Shown: positions 1 to 8,549, counted from the stretch's first letter. The stretch is 12,156 nt of DNA from JAQUGA01 sp964521105 (GCA_964521105.1 CAZFPO010000090.1:1-12156); one strand, 5' to 3'. Program-made: numbers and translations. Notes: generated by a model not told the origin, from the letters alone.

Positions 1-39
1 TAAAGTATATCTATAGTTGATATTAAAAATGTCCTAAGA

Positions 40-1041
40 ATGGGGAGTACTTTATCGAAAGTTAAAAAGAAAAGGAAAAAAAGTATTATTATTCCAATCG
101 TTGTTTCAGTAATTGGCATTGCCCTAATTACATACGGTTTGCTTTATTATTTTGTTTTAAATGTTGAAAAAATACCCTCTTATAAATTTTCAAAACGAAG
201 CTATTTTGATATGTTTAGCGATGACGATGAATTGATAAAAGAAGGAACTAATAAAATTAAACAAGATAACGTGGTGTTAACCGATGATGAATTTTGGAAA
301 AAAGCTCGTGAAATTCATACAATTGATGCATACCAAGAATATATAGATAATTTTCCTGAAGGAAAATATGTGGATCAAGCAAAAGCATTTATTGAGCAAC
401 TTTCAGTTCCTCGTTTTGGAAAGTTATTTGGTTTAAATGATAGATTTAACGGTATCTATGACTACGAAGGTTGGATTGTTGAAAATAAACCTCATGGTGA
501 TGGAGAGTCTACATATCGTAATGGAAACAGTTATATCGGAAAATATTTAAAGGGAAAACGTAATGGAACTGGAAAATTTATCTGGGCTAATGGTGATAAA
601 TACCAAGGGGAATTTTTAGATGATGTTAAGCATGGAAAAGGAAATTATTATTGGGGCGGAAAATCTTCTTCTCATGGTGATAAATACGATGGAGAATGGG
701 TTCAAGGTAACCGTACAGGCAAAGGGGTTTATCTTTATGCAAATGGCGATAAGTATGAGGGACAATGGTTAAATGGATTACGTCATGGAAAAGGTACATT
801 TACTTGGGTTACTGGCTCAACCTATGAAGGGAGTTTTTATAATGGCGAAAAATCGGGTAAAGGAGTTTATACCGTTGTAACCGGTTATGTGAAAAATTGT
901 CCCGATTGTGTAATGTACTCAGGTGAGTGGAGCAACGACATGATGAATGGAACTGGTAAATGTTTTAATAAAAATGGAGTAGTTATTTATAACGGTAAGT
1001 TTTTTAACGATAAACCAATTGAAACGTATCCAAGTAAATAA
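40..1041 (+). CDS. Membrane-anchored MORN-repeat protein
   Basis: A 333-residue protein of unknown specific role. Residues 1-15 are very basic, and one hydrophobic helix follows at about 16-41, so the rest probably faces the periplasm on a single anchor. Residues about 84-120 (DEFWKKAREIHTIDAYQEY, then a FPEGKY turn and an Ala-rich helix) resemble the short TPR-like hairpin with pattern W..A....T...Y..Y....P.G.Y...A. Residues 140-333 hold seven or eight MORN repeats of the pattern YxGxWxxGxxHGxGxxxxxxGD, starting near 142, 165, 188, 216, 239, 262, 293 and 317 (the last incomplete). Repeat 3 has an insert rich in Ser and Gly, and repeat 6 carries an insert with a CPDC pair (287-290). MORN repeats usually mediate protein or lipid contacts or act as spacers. 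The ATG at 40 is the first in frame after an in-frame stop at 1-3. A 94-base gap with its own promoter separates it from the operon downstream, so a shared function is not implied. Confidence 0.88.
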   Translation: MGSTLSKVKKKRKKSIIIPIVVSVIGIALITYGLLYYFVLNVEKIPSYKFSKRSYFDMFSDDDELIKEGTNKIKQDNVVLTDDEFWKKAREIHTIDAYQEYIDNFPEGKYVDQAKAFIEQLSVPRFGKLFGLNDRFNGIYDYEGWIVENKPHGDGESTYRNGNSYIGKYLKGKRNGTGKFIWANGDKYQGEFLDDVKHGKGNYYWGGKSSSHGDKYDGEWVQGNRTGKGVYLYANGDKYEGQWLNGLRHGKGTFTWVTGSTYEGSFYNGEKSGKGVYTVVTGYVKNCPDCVMYSGEWSNDMMNGTGKCFNKNGVVIYNGKFFNDKPIETYPSK

Positions 1042-1072
1042 TTAAGTTCATTACTCATTGTTTTTTCTAATC

Positions 1073-1129
1073 AGAATTACCCTATTTGAAGAGTTGGTTT
1101 GAAAAAAAACTTACTTTTGCAGTAATTCT
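1073..1129. promoter_or_regulatory. Inverted repeat bracketing the operon promoter
   Basis: AGAATTAC at 1073-1080 is repeated in perfect inverted form as GTAATTCT at 1122-1129. The two 8-base arms enclose the predicted promoter, and the downstream arm sits at the expected transcription start. This could be a two-site operator or a chance match in AT-rich DNA. The sequence shows the repeat; any binding function is inference. Confidence 0.35.
1085..1119 (+). promoter_or_regulatory. Bacteroidota-type promoter of the permease-glycosyltransferase-ligA operon
   Basis: TACTTTTG at 1112-1119 matches the Bacteroidota -7 consensus TAnnTTTG. A TTTG at 1085-1088 lies 23 bases upstream, at the long end of the spacing allowed for the -33 element; a second TTTG at 1098-1101 is too close. 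Transcription would begin near 1125, giving a leader of only about 10 bases before the ATG at 1136. No Shine-Dalgarno-like sequence is visible, as is usual in this phylum. Confidence 0.7.
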
Positions 1130-1135
1130 TTAGTC

Positions 1136-2584
1136 ATGAAAAAACTGAATCTTTATATATTAAAATCATATTTAGGTCCACTGCTATTAACCTTTTTTAT
1201 TGCAGTTTTTATTCTATTAATGCAATTTTTATGGAAATATATCGACGATTTGGTTGGTAAGGGGCTTGAATGGCATATTATTCTTCGATTACTATTTTAT
1301 GCTTCTTTTACTTTTATTCCGTTAGCTCTTCCACTTGCAATACTCATGTCATCGTTAATGTTGTTCGGAAATTTAGGCGAACGATACGAGTTGGTAGCCA
1401 TGAAATCGGCGGGTATTTCATTAGTAAAAGTTATGAAGCCTTTAATCTACTTTTCGGTATTTATTAGCATTTCTGGATTTGGATTTTCAAATTATTTACT
1501 TCCATTGGCAAATCTAAAAATGCAGTCGTTATTATATGACGTTCGTGAACAAAAACCAGCTTTAAGTATTCCCGAAGGAATTTTTTATGGTGGAATTGAT
1601 AAATATGTAATTCGAGTTGCTCACAAAGAACGAGATAATCAAACTATCCGTGATGTTATAATTTATGACCACACCAAACAAATGGGTAATACTTCGGTAA
1701 CACGAGCCGAATGGGGTACCATGGTAATGACTGCGGATAAAAAATATTTAATTTTCACATTATATAATGGCTTCGTTTATGACGAAGATCCAAGAAGAGG
1801 ATTGTTTAATTTGATGAGACCTATTACAAGAGTTAAATTTAAGGAAAATAAAAAACGATTCGATTTATCATCATTCTCGATGCAAAAAACTAATGAAGAA
1901 TTTTTTAAAGATAATTACCAAATGCTTAATGTTAAACAACTTGGTTTCTTTATCGATTCGTTAAATAGCGATTTTGATAAAAATAAAGTTGATTTTTCAA
2001 ACAAAATTGTACAAAATCTTTATTATGGAAACAACTTTTATGATACATCAAAAACGGTTGTTTTAAACGATACAGCCTCATTGCCCGAAAATATTATGGA
2101 TTTATTTCAAGATTCGGAAAAGATTATGGTTTATGAATATGCCCTTCAAACTGCTCGTTCTCAAAAAGATATTGTGGAGTTTAAAAACGCAGATTTTGAT
2201 TACCAACGTAAAGCAATAGCTCGATACGAAATTGAATGGCATCGTAAATTTACACTCTCAATTGCCTGTTTACTCCTGTTTTTTATTGGTGCACCTCTTG
2301 GAGCAATTATCCGTAAAGGTGGCTTGGGTGTTCCAATGATTATTACTGTTTTAATTTTCGTTTTGTTTTGGGTAGTTTCTATTTCGGGCGAAAAATTTGC
2401 TCGCGAAGGAGTTATTCCTGCTTATATTGGTATGTGGATAGCTTCTGGTGTGTTATTACCTCTTGGAATTTACTTAACCTACAAATCGGCTATTGACTCA
2501 CCATTGCTTGATGCTGACTCGTGGAAAAGGTTTTTTTCAATACTTCAAGCTAAATTTATTAAATTCGTTAAAAAAAATAAATGA
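1136..2584 (+). CDS. LptF/LptG family lipopolysaccharide export permease
   Basis: A 482-residue inner-membrane permease of the YjgP/YjgQ (LptF/LptG) family. With the LptB ATPase, such proteins extract lipopolysaccharide from the inner membrane and pass it to the periplasmic Lpt bridge. Three helices lie at about 12-33, 48-76 and 101-123, then a large periplasmic domain (about 124-368), then three helices at about 371-390, 398-417 and 427-449. Family signatures are ELVAMKSAGIS (85-95) after helix 2, and HRKFTLSIACLL with GAPLGAIIRKGGLG at the start of the C-terminal membrane half. E. coli LptF and LptG are about 360 residues; most of the extra length here is in the periplasmic domain, probably around 240-350. 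I cannot tell LptF from LptG, so no symbol is given. It is the first gene of a tightly packed operon; its stop overlaps the next start as ATGA at 2581-2584. The family call is secure. Confidence 0.93.
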   Translation: MKKLNLYILKSYLGPLLLTFFIAVFILLMQFLWKYIDDLVGKGLEWHIILRLLFYASFTFIPLALPLAILMSSLMLFGNLGERYELVAMKSAGISLVKVMKPLIYFSVFISISGFGFSNYLLPLANLKMQSLLYDVREQKPALSIPEGIFYGGIDKYVIRVAHKERDNQTIRDVIIYDHTKQMGNTSVTRAEWGTMVMTADKKYLIFTLYNGFVYDEDPRRGLFNLMRPITRVKFKENKKRFDLSSFSMQKTNEEFFKDNYQMLNVKQLGFFIDSLNSDFDKNKVDFSNKIVQNLYYGNNFYDTSKTVVLNDTASLPENIMDLFQDSEKIMVYEYALQTARSQKDIVEFKNADFDYQRKAIARYEIEWHRKFTLSIACLLLFFIGAPLGAIIRKGGLGVPMIITVLIFVLFWVVSISGEKFAREGVIPAYIGMWIASGVLLPLGIYLTYKSAIDSPLLDADSWKRFFSILQAKFIKFVKKNK

Positions 2585-3780
2585 AAATTTTACAACTGTG
2601 TAATAAACCCCCTTATCCACCAATCGAAGGTGGCCCAATTGCTATGAACGCAATTACTCAAGGTTTATTAAACGAAGGACACACTGTAAAAGTTTTAGCG
2701 GTTTCTTCTTATAAATTTAACGATAAAATTACGGTTATACCTAATAGCTATCGAGTTAAAACTGATTACCAATCTGTTTTTGTAAATTTAAAAATTAATC
2801 CTATACAAGCATTTTTTAATCTTTTTTCAAATAAATCATACCATGTTCAAAGGTTTTATACGAAAAAATTAAAAAATAAATTGATTTCAATATTAACTCA
2901 TGAATCATTTGATGTTGTTCATATCGAATCTATTTTCGTTGGCTGCTATGTTGATGTTATTCGAAAATATTCAAAAGCTAAAATTGTTATTCGTACTCAT
3001 AATGTTGAACACTTAATTTGGGAACGACTTGCTGCAAATACCACTAATTTTTTGAAAAAAAGATATTTAACTCATTTAGCCAACACGTTAAAATCGTTTG
3101 AATTGTCATTATTAAATAGGGTAGATGGTGTTCTCGCTATTTCTAATAATGATTTATCTTATTTTAAAAAAAATGGGGTTAATAAGCCTATTATCGATTT
3201 GCCTTTTGGTGTAACAATACCAATAAAAGGGCTTACTTTTGTAAAAACGAAAAATAAAGAAATTAGTTTGTTTTTTATAGGTTCGTTAAACTGGCAACCA
3301 AATGTGGAGGGAATTGAGTGGTTTTTTGAAAATGTGTGGCATAATCCGAACTTAAATTTGCCAAATATTAAATTTTATATTGCTGGTAGACATATACCTG
3401 AGTCATTTAAAAAATACGAATCAAATCGAACACATATTGTTGGAGAAGTTGAAAATGCATCAAATTTTATGAATGATCATTCGATTATGATTGTTCCAAT
3501 TTTTTCGGGTAGTGGTATTAGAATAAAAATTATTGAAGGTTTAATGTTGGGTAAAGCCATTATTAGCACAAGCATTGGAGCCGAAGGAATTAACTGCACC
3601 GATGGCGAAGATATTTTAATTGCCAACACCCCAGATGAATTTGCAAAAGCAATTAATTCGTTAATTGATAATCCTGAATTACTCGAAAAAATTTCTTCAA
3701 ATGCTCCTTATTTAATCGAGAAAGAACATAATAATAGCCTTATAATTGCTAAAATGCTTAAATTTTATAACTCAATTTAA
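2581..3780 (+). CDS. GT4-family glycosyltransferase
   Basis: A 399-residue cytoplasmic GT-B fold enzyme of family GT4, expected to move a sugar from a nucleotide-sugar donor to a lipid-linked or polysaccharide acceptor. The N-terminal Rossmann domain begins MKILQLCNKPPYPPIEGGPI, with the Gly-rich acceptor/phosphate loop at 16-19. A THNVEH motif (139-144) is typical of this subfamily. The C-terminal donor domain starts near 228 (FFIGSLNWQPN, 231-241) and includes FYIAGRH (265-271) and GSGIRIKIIEG (310-320). Glu319 corresponds to the second Glu of the EX7E motif; the first Glu position is Ser, as is common in this GSG subgroup. No membrane helix or signal peptide is evident. Its start overlaps the permease stop and its stop overlaps the next glycosyltransferase start, so the three are probably translated together. 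The sugar and acceptor cannot be read from the sequence. Confidence 0.9.
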   Translation: MKILQLCNKPPYPPIEGGPIAMNAITQGLLNEGHTVKVLAVSSYKFNDKITVIPNSYRVKTDYQSVFVNLKINPIQAFFNLFSNKSYHVQRFYTKKLKNKLISILTHESFDVVHIESIFVGCYVDVIRKYSKAKIVIRTHNVEHLIWERLAANTTNFLKKRYLTHLANTLKSFELSLLNRVDGVLAISNNDLSYFKKNGVNKPIIDLPFGVTIPIKGLTFVKTKNKEISLFFIGSLNWQPNVEGIEWFFENVWHNPNLNLPNIKFYIAGRHIPESFKKYESNRTHIVGEVENASNFMNDHSIMIVPIFSGSGIRIKIIEGLMLGKAIISTSIGAEGINCTDGEDILIANTPDEFAKAINSLIDNPELLEKISSNAPYLIEKEHNNSLIIAKMLKFYNSI

Positions 3781-4964
3781 TGAATAATACATCTAAAGAA
3801 AATATTTTTATTTTGTTATCACGTGTTCCTTATCCACTCGAAAAAGGGGATAAATTAAGAGCATTCTACCAAATTAAGGAGCTTTCGGAACATTTTAATA
3901 TTACCTTGTTTGCCTTTTATGAAAAAAAACTCCACCCCGATGCCGTGAGTGAAATTTCAAAATATTGCAAAGAGTTTATTCCTTATAAACTTAATTGGTT
4001 CTCCCATATAATTGGACTTATTATTGCCTTGTTTAAAGGTATTCCTTTTCAAACAGGATATTTCTATTCGCTAAAAGCTAAAAAAAGAATTATTAAAATA
4101 TTACAGTCAGAAAAACCACAACTTGTTTATGTGCAATTAGTTAGAGTTGCTAATTATCTCGAAAATTATCCAATTACAAAAGTTCTCGATTTACAAGATG
4201 CTCTTTCTGAAAATATGTTACGGCGTGCAAATCGCGAAAAATACTTCAAAAATTTCTTTTTCCGACTCGAATACAATCGAACAAAAAAATATGAATCATC
4301 GCTTATCGAAAAATATGATTGTGTTACTATTATCAGTACAAACGATAAGCAAAAGATTAATTCAGTTAGAAAAAATAATATTATCGTAGTTCCTAATGGT
4401 GTTGATTTTTCATACTATAGTCCAATGGTTGAAGATAAAAACTATTCGGTGTCGTTTATTGGTAATATGGGTTATGCTCCAAATATTGATGCTGCAAAGT
4501 TTTTAGTTGACGAAATTATGCCTATTGTTTGGTCGCAAATGCCAAATGCAAATGTAGTTATTGCAGGCGCTAATCCCTCTCATCAGGTGTTAAAACTTGC
4601 TAGCAAAAATGTAACGGTTACAGGTTGGGTTGCAGATATTCGTCTTTACTATGCTCAGTCGATGGTCTTTGTTGCTCCATTACGAATTGGTAGTGGCATG
4701 CAAAATAAAATATTGGAAGCTATGGCTATGAAAATTCCATGTATAACCACAAAAATTTCGGCTGAACCAATTGGAGCATTAAATAAAAAGGAAATATTAA
4801 TTGCTCATACAGCTTCGGAATTTGCTGAATTAATTATTGAATTATTAAATTATGAAAATAAAAGAAAAACTTTAATTGATAATGCCTATTCGTATGTAAA
4901 TCAAAATTTTAATTGGAGTTTGCAAACTAATAAATTGATTCAATTAATGAAATCGTTATTATGA
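3780..4964 (+). CDS. GT4-family glycosyltransferase, EpsH/PEP-CTERM-associated (TIGR03087-like) type
   Basis: A 394-residue GT-B glycosyltransferase. The N-terminus (ILLSRVPYPLEKGDKLRAFY, 11-30) closely matches the R-x-PYP-x-x-KGDK-x-R opening of the sugar transferases found in EpsH/exosortase-type exopolysaccharide loci (TIGR03087 type, from memory). The middle carries LDLQDALSENMLRR (136-149) and VVPNGVDF (203-210). The donor domain begins at SFIGNMGYAPN (225-235) and has VVIAGANPS (259-267), TGWVADIR (281-288) and GSGMQNKILEAMAM (304-317), where Glu313 is the donor-ribose-contacting Glu of the GT4 signature. It starts one base inside the stop of the previous glycosyltransferase (TAATG) and its own stop overlaps the next start (ATGA). 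No exosortase or PEP-CTERM gene is visible in the window, so the name reflects resemblance only, and substrate is unknown. Confidence 0.88.
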   Translation: MNNTSKENIFILLSRVPYPLEKGDKLRAFYQIKELSEHFNITLFAFYEKKLHPDAVSEISKYCKEFIPYKLNWFSHIIGLIIALFKGIPFQTGYFYSLKAKKRIIKILQSEKPQLVYVQLVRVANYLENYPITKVLDLQDALSENMLRRANREKYFKNFFFRLEYNRTKKYESSLIEKYDCVTIISTNDKQKINSVRKNNIIVVPNGVDFSYYSPMVEDKNYSVSFIGNMGYAPNIDAAKFLVDEIMPIVWSQMPNANVVIAGANPSHQVLKLASKNVTVTGWVADIRLYYAQSMVFVAPLRIGSGMQNKILEAMAMKIPCITTKISAEPIGALNKKEILIAHTASEFAELIIELLNYENKRKTLIDNAYSYVNQNFNWSLQTNKLIQLMKSLL

Positions 4965-6502
4965 ATAACTACTGGAATAAAATAGTTTTTTATAGCGAAA
5001 AACATCCTCTAGCTTTTGTTTTAATTATTGCATTTTTTTTGCGTTTATTTGCTGTTTTTTTTGCCAAAGGTTTCGGAATGCACGATGATCATTTTTTGTA
5101 CATCGAAGTGCCTCAGTCGTGGGTAGATGGGCTCGATTATAATAATTGGCTTCCATGGTCGAAAGGTAATCAAGGTCCTTCGGGGCACAGTTTTGTATAT
5201 CCAGGGTTTAATTATTTAGTGCTTTGGCTTTTTAACGCTGTTGGAATCGAATCGCCAGAATTTAAAATGTGGCTCATTCGACTTATACATGCATTAATTT
5301 CACTTTCTGTTGTTTCGCTGGCATACAAAATATCAAAACGAATGGCTAATGATAAAGTGGCGTTTGATGCCTCTTTATTAATCGCTGTTTTATGGTTTAT
5401 GCCTTGGTTAAGCGTCCGGAATTTAGTTGAAATTGTGTGTATTCCATTTTTATTTTTATCCATTTGGCAACTTTATAAAACAAAAGAGGATACATCGCTC
5501 AACGATTTTTGGTTGATGTTTTTGAGCGGAGTGTGGAGTGGCGTCGCATTTTCAATTCGTTTTCAGGTGTCGTTCTTTATTTTAGGTTTGGGAATAGCAA
5601 TTTTATTTAAGCGTGGATTTGTTAAAGCATTTTTGTTTTCAGTTGGATTTTTATTTGTTGCTGTGCTTACTCAAGGTATAATCGACTATTTTATTTGGGG
5701 CAAACCTTTTACCGAATTTATCGAATATATTCGATACAATATGCACCATAGTGGCGATTATCCAAATGGTCCTTGGTATAATTATATTCTATTGGTTTTG
5801 GGAATTTTAATCCCACCATTAAGCATTTTTCTTACTGTTGGATTTTTTAAATCTTGGAGAAAGCATTTTCTAATATTTTTGCCTGTTGTTTTGTTTTTTG
5901 CCTTTCATTCCTATTTTCCAAACAAACAAGAACGCTTTATTTTACCCGTTGTCCCGTTTATTATAATGCTCGGTGTATCTGGTTGGTATGAAATAATTTC
6001 GACAAGAAAAAGCAGATTTTTGTATCAACTCAATAAATTTTCCATTTGGATTTTCATAGTGTTAAATATTATCGCTTTGTCTGTTGTTTCAACCATGTAT
6101 TCCAAACGTTCAAGAATAGAGTCGATGGTGTATTTGTCTAAATATCAAAATGTTAAGTCGTTGTTGATTGAAAGTAGCAACGAAAGTTCTACCCAATATC
6201 CACCCTTATTTTACTTAAAACAATGGCCCACTTGTTATGTGGTTACTTCCGAAAAACCGGTAAATACTTCTGCTATTCCATGGGTGGATTCAACAATACC
6301 TGATTTTGTATTGTTTTTGGAAGATAAAAATCTGGATTCAAGAGTTGAAAATATTAAAACTGTGTTGCCAGAATTAGTGTATGAAATTACAATTGAGCCA
6401 GGTTTTGTTGATAATTTACTACATGAAATAAATCCGAACAACCGAAATTATGAGGTAGCAATTTATAGAAATCAAAAGAAACAACCCGTTAAAGCCGAGT
6501 AA
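4961..6502 (+). CDS. Multi-pass GT22-like (ALG9/PIG-B type) mannosyltransferase
   Basis: A 513-residue integral-membrane GT-C glycosyltransferase, which would use a lipid-phosphate-linked sugar and act on the periplasmic face. About nine or ten hydrophobic helices span residues 17-380, and a soluble tail covers about 380-513. After helix 1 comes GMHDDHFLYIEVPQSW (39-54), which fits the HPDE-x-F-x-x-x-E catalytic loop of family GT22. Further GT22-like landmarks are SVRNLVE (151-157), SGVAFSIRFQ (193-202), the DYFIWGKPF...IRYN block (242-260) followed by a Pro-Trp-Tyr (271-273), and PNKQERFILPVVPF (320-333), close to the HKExRFLxPxxP signature of ALG9/PIG-B enzymes. Asp42 and Asp43 are the candidate catalytic acids. 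It overlaps the preceding glycosyltransferase by ATGA and lies four bases before ligA. Another GT-C family (PMT or ArnT-like) is possible but less consistent with these motifs. Confidence 0.82.
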   Translation: MNNYWNKIVFYSEKHPLAFVLIIAFFLRLFAVFFAKGFGMHDDHFLYIEVPQSWVDGLDYNNWLPWSKGNQGPSGHSFVYPGFNYLVLWLFNAVGIESPEFKMWLIRLIHALISLSVVSLAYKISKRMANDKVAFDASLLIAVLWFMPWLSVRNLVEIVCIPFLFLSIWQLYKTKEDTSLNDFWLMFLSGVWSGVAFSIRFQVSFFILGLGIAILFKRGFVKAFLFSVGFLFVAVLTQGIIDYFIWGKPFTEFIEYIRYNMHHSGDYPNGPWYNYILLVLGILIPPLSIFLTVGFFKSWRKHFLIFLPVVLFFAFHSYFPNKQERFILPVVPFIIMLGVSGWYEIISTRKSRFLYQLNKFSIWIFIVLNIIALSVVSTMYSKRSRIESMVYLSKYQNVKSLLIESSNESSTQYPPLFYLKQWPTCYVVTSEKPVNTSAIPWVDSTIPDFVLFLEDKNLDSRVENIKTVLPELVYEITIEPGFVDNLLHEINPNNRNYEVAIYRNQKKQPVKAE

Positions 6503-6506
6503 TATT

Positions 6507-8549
6507 ATGGATTCAAACGATGCAAAAAAACGAATCGATGAGTTGTCAGATTTGTTACATAAGTATAATCACGAGTATTATATTTTGGATAATCCAAGCA
6601 TTAGCGATTATGATTTCGATATGCTTTTGGAAGAGTTGATATCGCTTGAGAAATTTTATCCTGATTTGATGCATCATGATTCACCCTCTCAAAGAGTTGG
6701 AGGAACGGTTACTAAGAATTTTCCAACCGTAAAACATCGTTATCCTATGCTTTCGCTTGGCAATACTTATTCAAAGGGCGATTTGCTTAATTTTGATAAA
6801 CGTTTGCAGGAGTTCTCAAATGGGGAAATCGAATACGTTTGCGAGCTTAAATATGATGGAGCTGCTATTAGTTTAACATACGAAAATGGTGTTTTAACAA
6901 AAGGTGTAACGCGTGGCGATGGTGTTCAAGGAGATGAAATTACAGCGAATGTAAAAACAATTCGTTCGATACCTATTAAGCTTCATGGCGATTATCCCGA
7001 TAATTTTGAGGTTCGTGGCGAAATTATTATGCCTCACAACAGCTTTAAACGCTTAAATGAAGAGCGATTAAGTAGGGGTGAAGAACCTTTTGCTAATCCA
7101 CGAAATGCGGCTTCGGGCAGTTTAAAACTTCAGGATGCAAGTGTAGTTTCACAACGCAAACTCGATTTCTTTTTGTACTTTTTATTGGGCGAAAATTTAA
7201 CTTTTTCGACACATACCGAAAGTATTGAAAATACTCAAAAATGGGGATTTAAAGCACCACAGGAACTTCAATTGTGCAAGGGTATGGAACAGGTATGGAA
7301 CTTTATTTCGTACTGGGATAAAGAAAGGCAAAATTTGCCTTATGATATTGATGGCGTTGTTATTAAAGCAAATTCATACGACATTCAAAGGGCATCGGGA
7401 TTTACCGCTAAAAGTCCAAGATGGGCAATTGCATATAAATTTAAAGCGGAAAGGGTTTCAACAAAACTGCTCAATTTGAGTTTTCAAGTTGGCCGGACGG
7501 GCATTGTAACTCCAGTAGCCAATTTGGAACCTGTTCAGTTAGCTGGTACGGTGGTTAAACGTGCAACATTGCACAATGCGGACGTTATTGCTGCGTTAGA
7601 TTTACATCACAACGACACTGTTTTTGTTGAAAAGGGTGGTGAAATTATCCCTAAAATTGTAGGAGTTGATGTTGATAAAAGAGATTCCGCAGCCATTCCG
7701 TATCAATTTATCGAAAAATGCCCCGAATGTGGTACAACTTTAAAACGTAAAGAGGGTGAATCAGCCTACATGTGTCCGAACGATATTTCATGTCCACCAC
7801 AAATTAAAGGAAAGCTGGAGCATTTTATCAGTCGTAAAGCGATGAATATCGATAGTTTAGGCGAAGGGAAAGTCGAAGTTTTGTTTGATAAAAATTTAGT
7901 GACCAATATTGCTGATTTTTATTCGCTAACTTACAAAGATTTAATTGGATTGGAAAAAACAATTCCAGCAACCGACGATAAGCCCGAACGAAAAGTCAGT
8001 TTCCGCGAAAAAACAGTGGAAAATATTTTAAAAGCCCTCGACGAGTCAAAAAAGGTTCCGTTTGAGCGTGTTTTGTTTGCTTTAGGTATTAGACACGTAG
8101 GAGAGACCATTGCCGCAAAAATTGCCCGACATTTTGGCAACATCGATAAAGTAATGCAAGCACAACTTTTCGATTTGATTGAAATTGAAGATGTGGGTGA
8201 ACAAATTGCATTTTCGGTAATTGATTATTTTGCCGATTTAAGTAATATTATTTTGATTAACAGGCTCAAACAAGCAGGTTTACAAATGGAAGTTGTGATC
8301 AATGAATCGCACAAATTATCCGAAAATTTATCAGGTAAATTATTCGTAGTCAGCGGTGTGTTTACGATTTCGCGAGATGAAATTAAAAATATGATTTCAG
8401 CTCATGGTGGAAAATTTACGGGTTCTGTCTCCTCGAAAACCGATTTTTTACTTGCTGGCGACAATATGGGTCCTGAAAAACGCAAAAAAGCAGAATCGCT
8501 CAATGTTCGCATTATTAGCGAAGAGGAGTTTTATGAGATGATTAAATAG
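6507..8549 (+). CDS. ligA: NAD-dependent DNA ligase LigA
   Basis: A full-length 680-residue NAD+-dependent DNA ligase (E. coli LigA is 671), which seals nicks in replication and repair. Domain Ia (about 1-70) has the NAD-binding YYILDNPSISDYDFDMLLEE region. The adenylation domain contains the nucleotide-accepting Lys115 in ELKYDGAA (113-120), TRGDGVQGDEIT (135-146), and later motifs DGVVIK (282-287) and WAIAYKFKAE (306-315). The OB fold follows (QVGRTGIVTPVANLEPV, 327-343). The zinc finger has Cys405, Cys408, Cys423 and Cys429. Helix-hairpin-helix repeats occupy about 445-590, including ALGIRHVGETIA (525-536). A C-terminal BRCT domain (about 604-680) ends in SEEEFYEMI. Every expected domain is present, so it should be active. 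It starts four bases after the GT22-like gene with no visible promoter of its own, an uncommon partner for envelope glycan genes. Confidence 0.98.
   Translation: MDSNDAKKRIDELSDLLHKYNHEYYILDNPSISDYDFDMLLEELISLEKFYPDLMHHDSPSQRVGGTVTKNFPTVKHRYPMLSLGNTYSKGDLLNFDKRLQEFSNGEIEYVCELKYDGAAISLTYENGVLTKGVTRGDGVQGDEITANVKTIRSIPIKLHGDYPDNFEVRGEIIMPHNSFKRLNEERLSRGEEPFANPRNAASGSLKLQDASVVSQRKLDFFLYFLLGENLTFSTHTESIENTQKWGFKAPQELQLCKGMEQVWNFISYWDKERQNLPYDIDGVVIKANSYDIQRASGFTAKSPRWAIAYKFKAERVSTKLLNLSFQVGRTGIVTPVANLEPVQLAGTVVKRATLHNADVIAALDLHHNDTVFVEKGGEIIPKIVGVDVDKRDSAAIPYQFIEKCPECGTTLKRKEGESAYMCPNDISCPPQIKGKLEHFISRKAMNIDSLGEGKVEVLFDKNLVTNIADFYSLTYKDLIGLEKTIPATDDKPERKVSFREKTVENILKALDESKKVPFERVLFALGIRHVGETIAAKIARHFGNIDKVMQAQLFDLIEIEDVGEQIAFSVIDYFADLSNIILINRLKQAGLQMEVVINESHKLSENLSGKLFVVSGVFTISRDEIKNMISAHGGKFTGSVSSKTDFLLAGDNMGPEKRKKAESLNVRIISEEEFYEMIK

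Larger units (their letters stand above)
1136..8549 (+). other. Predicted five-gene operon: permease, three glycosyltransferases, ligA
   Basis: Five genes share one strand with junctions ATGA (2581-2584), TAATG (3778-3782), ATGA (4961-4964) and a 4-base gap (6503-6506). Such spacing implies co-transcription and translational coupling. The only good promoter seen is ahead of the first gene. No convincing terminator was found after the last. Confidence 0.8.

Noticed and set aside
5212..5463. An 83-codon - strand reading frame
   Set aside because: It is antisense to the well-supported GT22-like gene and has no recognisable features.
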